Shown here: positions 5,517-6,205 of the stretch, one piece after another
How positions within the stretch are numbered: the stretch's first letter is position 1
Layout: every line of letters starts with the position of its first letter
Assembly: GCA_021847165.1 (NCBI GenBank)
Contig: JAJZUH010000123.1
Location: forward strand, 1 to 6,205
DNA length: 6,205 bases
Direction of reading: 5' to 3'
Source of the DNA: Pseudomonadota bacterium
GTDB lineage: Bacteria > Pseudomonadota > Gammaproteobacteria > Burkholderiales > Gallionellaceae
Translations under genes and position numbers: made by a program
The notes under the pieces: generated by a model
What the model was told of the DNA's origin: nothing
The model's database searches: none
The model's input: only the letters and a program-made list of their open reading frames with translations

Positions 5517-6205
5517 TCAGAATTGGAAGTAGAGGAAGGGGCTATAACTGCCGAACTGGTCCAACACCAGATACAGCATGCCAAGCACGACGGCAGCCTG
5601 CAGCATGGTTAGCAACGCACTGCCTTTGATAAAGCGGATACGTGTCGAGTTCGGCAACAGCCATACCCACAGCAAACCGGGAAGCAGCAAACGCAGCAAC
5701 TCGCGGCCGGACATGTCGGTGAGCAACAGCAGGTTGCCATGAAGAACTGCGTCGAATGTGATCGGTCGTGCCGCGATGCCGAACATCGCTTTCAGGATGA
5801 CCAGTGCCTGTTCCATGTTGCCGGCGCGGAACACCACCCATGCGGCCACGACCGCAATGAACGTCAGAGTGCCGCCGGACAGCGCTCCCAACCAGTTGGG
5901 GATCCAGCGCAGATAGCGTTCCGCGACCATGTCGCGCCACAGATTGTTGATGACGAGATAGGCGCCGTGCAAGGCTCCCCAGACCACGAACGTCCATCCC
6001 GCACCGTGCCATAGGCCGCCCAGCAGCATGGTCGCCATCAGGTTGGCATAGCGTCGCACTTTGCCTTTCCGGTTGCCGCCCAGCGGGATGTACAGGTAAT
6101 CGCGCAGGAAAGTGGAGAGCGTGATGTGCCAGCGCCGCCAGAACTCGATGATGCTGGTGGATTTGTACGGTGAATTGAAGTTGATCGGCAGGTGGATGTT
6201 GAACA
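5517..6205 (-). CDS. AlgI-type MBOAT O-acyltransferase, C-terminal part (5' end beyond the right edge)
   Basis: The frame is open from the window edge to the TGA at 5519-5517 and gives the last 228 residues of an MBOAT protein; the N-terminal half is missing. Near the edge is NFNSPYKSTSIIEFWRRWH, followed by LRDYLYIPLGGN, both hallmarks of AlgI/PatA/DltB-like enzymes. About 40 residues after the first conserved His (codon 6126-6128) comes LLGGLWHGAGW with the invariant His (codon 6006-6008). Several membrane segments follow. The in-frame GTG at 6059 is internal, not the start, because the conserved MBOAT sequence continues upstream of it. The enzyme is an inner-membrane protein that passes an acyl group, usually acetyl, across the membrane for attachment to a polysaccharide. 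The SGNH partner begins 1 nt after its stop. From context the target is likely the glycan made by the neighbouring glycosyltransferases, but acyl group and acceptor cannot be told from the sequence. Confidence 0.95.
   Translation of the reverse strand, partial: FNIHLPINFNSPYKSTSIIEFWRRWHITLSTFLRDYLYIPLGGNRKGKVRRYANLMATMLLGGLWHGAGWTFVVWGALHGAYLVINNLWRDMVAERYLRWIPNWLGALSGGTLTFIAVVAAWVVFRAGNMEQALVILKAMFGIAARPITFDAVLHGNLLLLTDMSGRELLRLLLPGLLWVWLLPNSTRIRFIKGSALLTMLQAAVVLGMLYLVLDQFGSYSPFLYFQF

Noticed and set aside
5516..5584. 23-codon upstream extension of the SGNH protein
   Set aside because: It lies inside the MBOAT coding region in another frame; the ATG at 5515, 1 nt after the MBOAT stop, leads directly into a membrane anchor.
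5012..5629. Plus-strand open frame (205 codons) opposite the SGNH and MBOAT genes
   Set aside because: It is antisense to two genes with clear motifs and has no family resemblance.
6057..6059. GTG as start codon of a short 180-residue MBOAT protein
   Set aside because: The frame remains open upstream to the edge and encodes conserved MBOAT sequence (FWRRWH and LRDYLYIPLGGN), so the GTG is an internal Val codon.

Overview
The window is a compact, gene-dense stretch of bacterial chromosome for making and decorating a cell-surface polysaccharide. The organism looks like a Gram-negative proteobacterium. The supporting signs are an O-antigen ligase/polymerase family membrane protein, an AlgI-type MBOAT acyltransferase, moderately high GC by eye and very short intergenic gaps. 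The protein style would fit a betaproteobacterium, but that is an impression, not a demonstration. No RNA gene, CRISPR array, insertion sequence, integrase or attachment site was seen.

There are seven protein genes in three transcriptional blocks. (1) Minus strand, 1-1207: a class I SAM methyltransferase with an N-terminal four-cysteine zinc-binding-like segment, followed 2 nt later by a family 2 glycosyltransferase (GT2-A) cut off by the left window edge. (2) Plus strand, 1272-4514: a GT4 glycosyltransferase, an O-antigen ligase/polymerase family protein overlapping it by ATGA, and a second family 2 glycosyltransferase (GT2-B) 10 nt later. Blocks 1 and 2 diverge from a 64-bp intergenic region (1208-1271), the only real promoter-sized gap in the window. 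(3) Minus strand, 4511-6205: an AlgI-type MBOAT O-acyltransferase, cut off by the right edge, followed 1 nt later by a membrane-anchored SGNH/AlgJ-DltD-like partner. Block 3 converges on block 2, and the two stop codons share one CTAG palindrome (4511-4514).

A plausible joint role, inferred from families and order: the GT2 and GT4 enzymes add sugars to a lipid-linked or core glycan, the methyltransferase methylates a sugar or glycan end, the ligase/polymerase moves or polymerises the glycan on the periplasmic side, and the MBOAT/SGNH pair acylates it during or after export.

The most notable observations are: the two GT2 enzymes are clear paralogs (46 of the first 69 residues identical by hand alignment, no gaps) lying in opposite orientation on either side of the divergent promoter; the SGNH protein has Asn where the catalytic Asp is expected next to its C-terminal His; the convergent stop codons overlap; and the divergent promoter region carries an inverted repeat around a TATA-like box. 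All gene families are known. I see no clearly new system, but this particular combination of genes deserves a comparative look.
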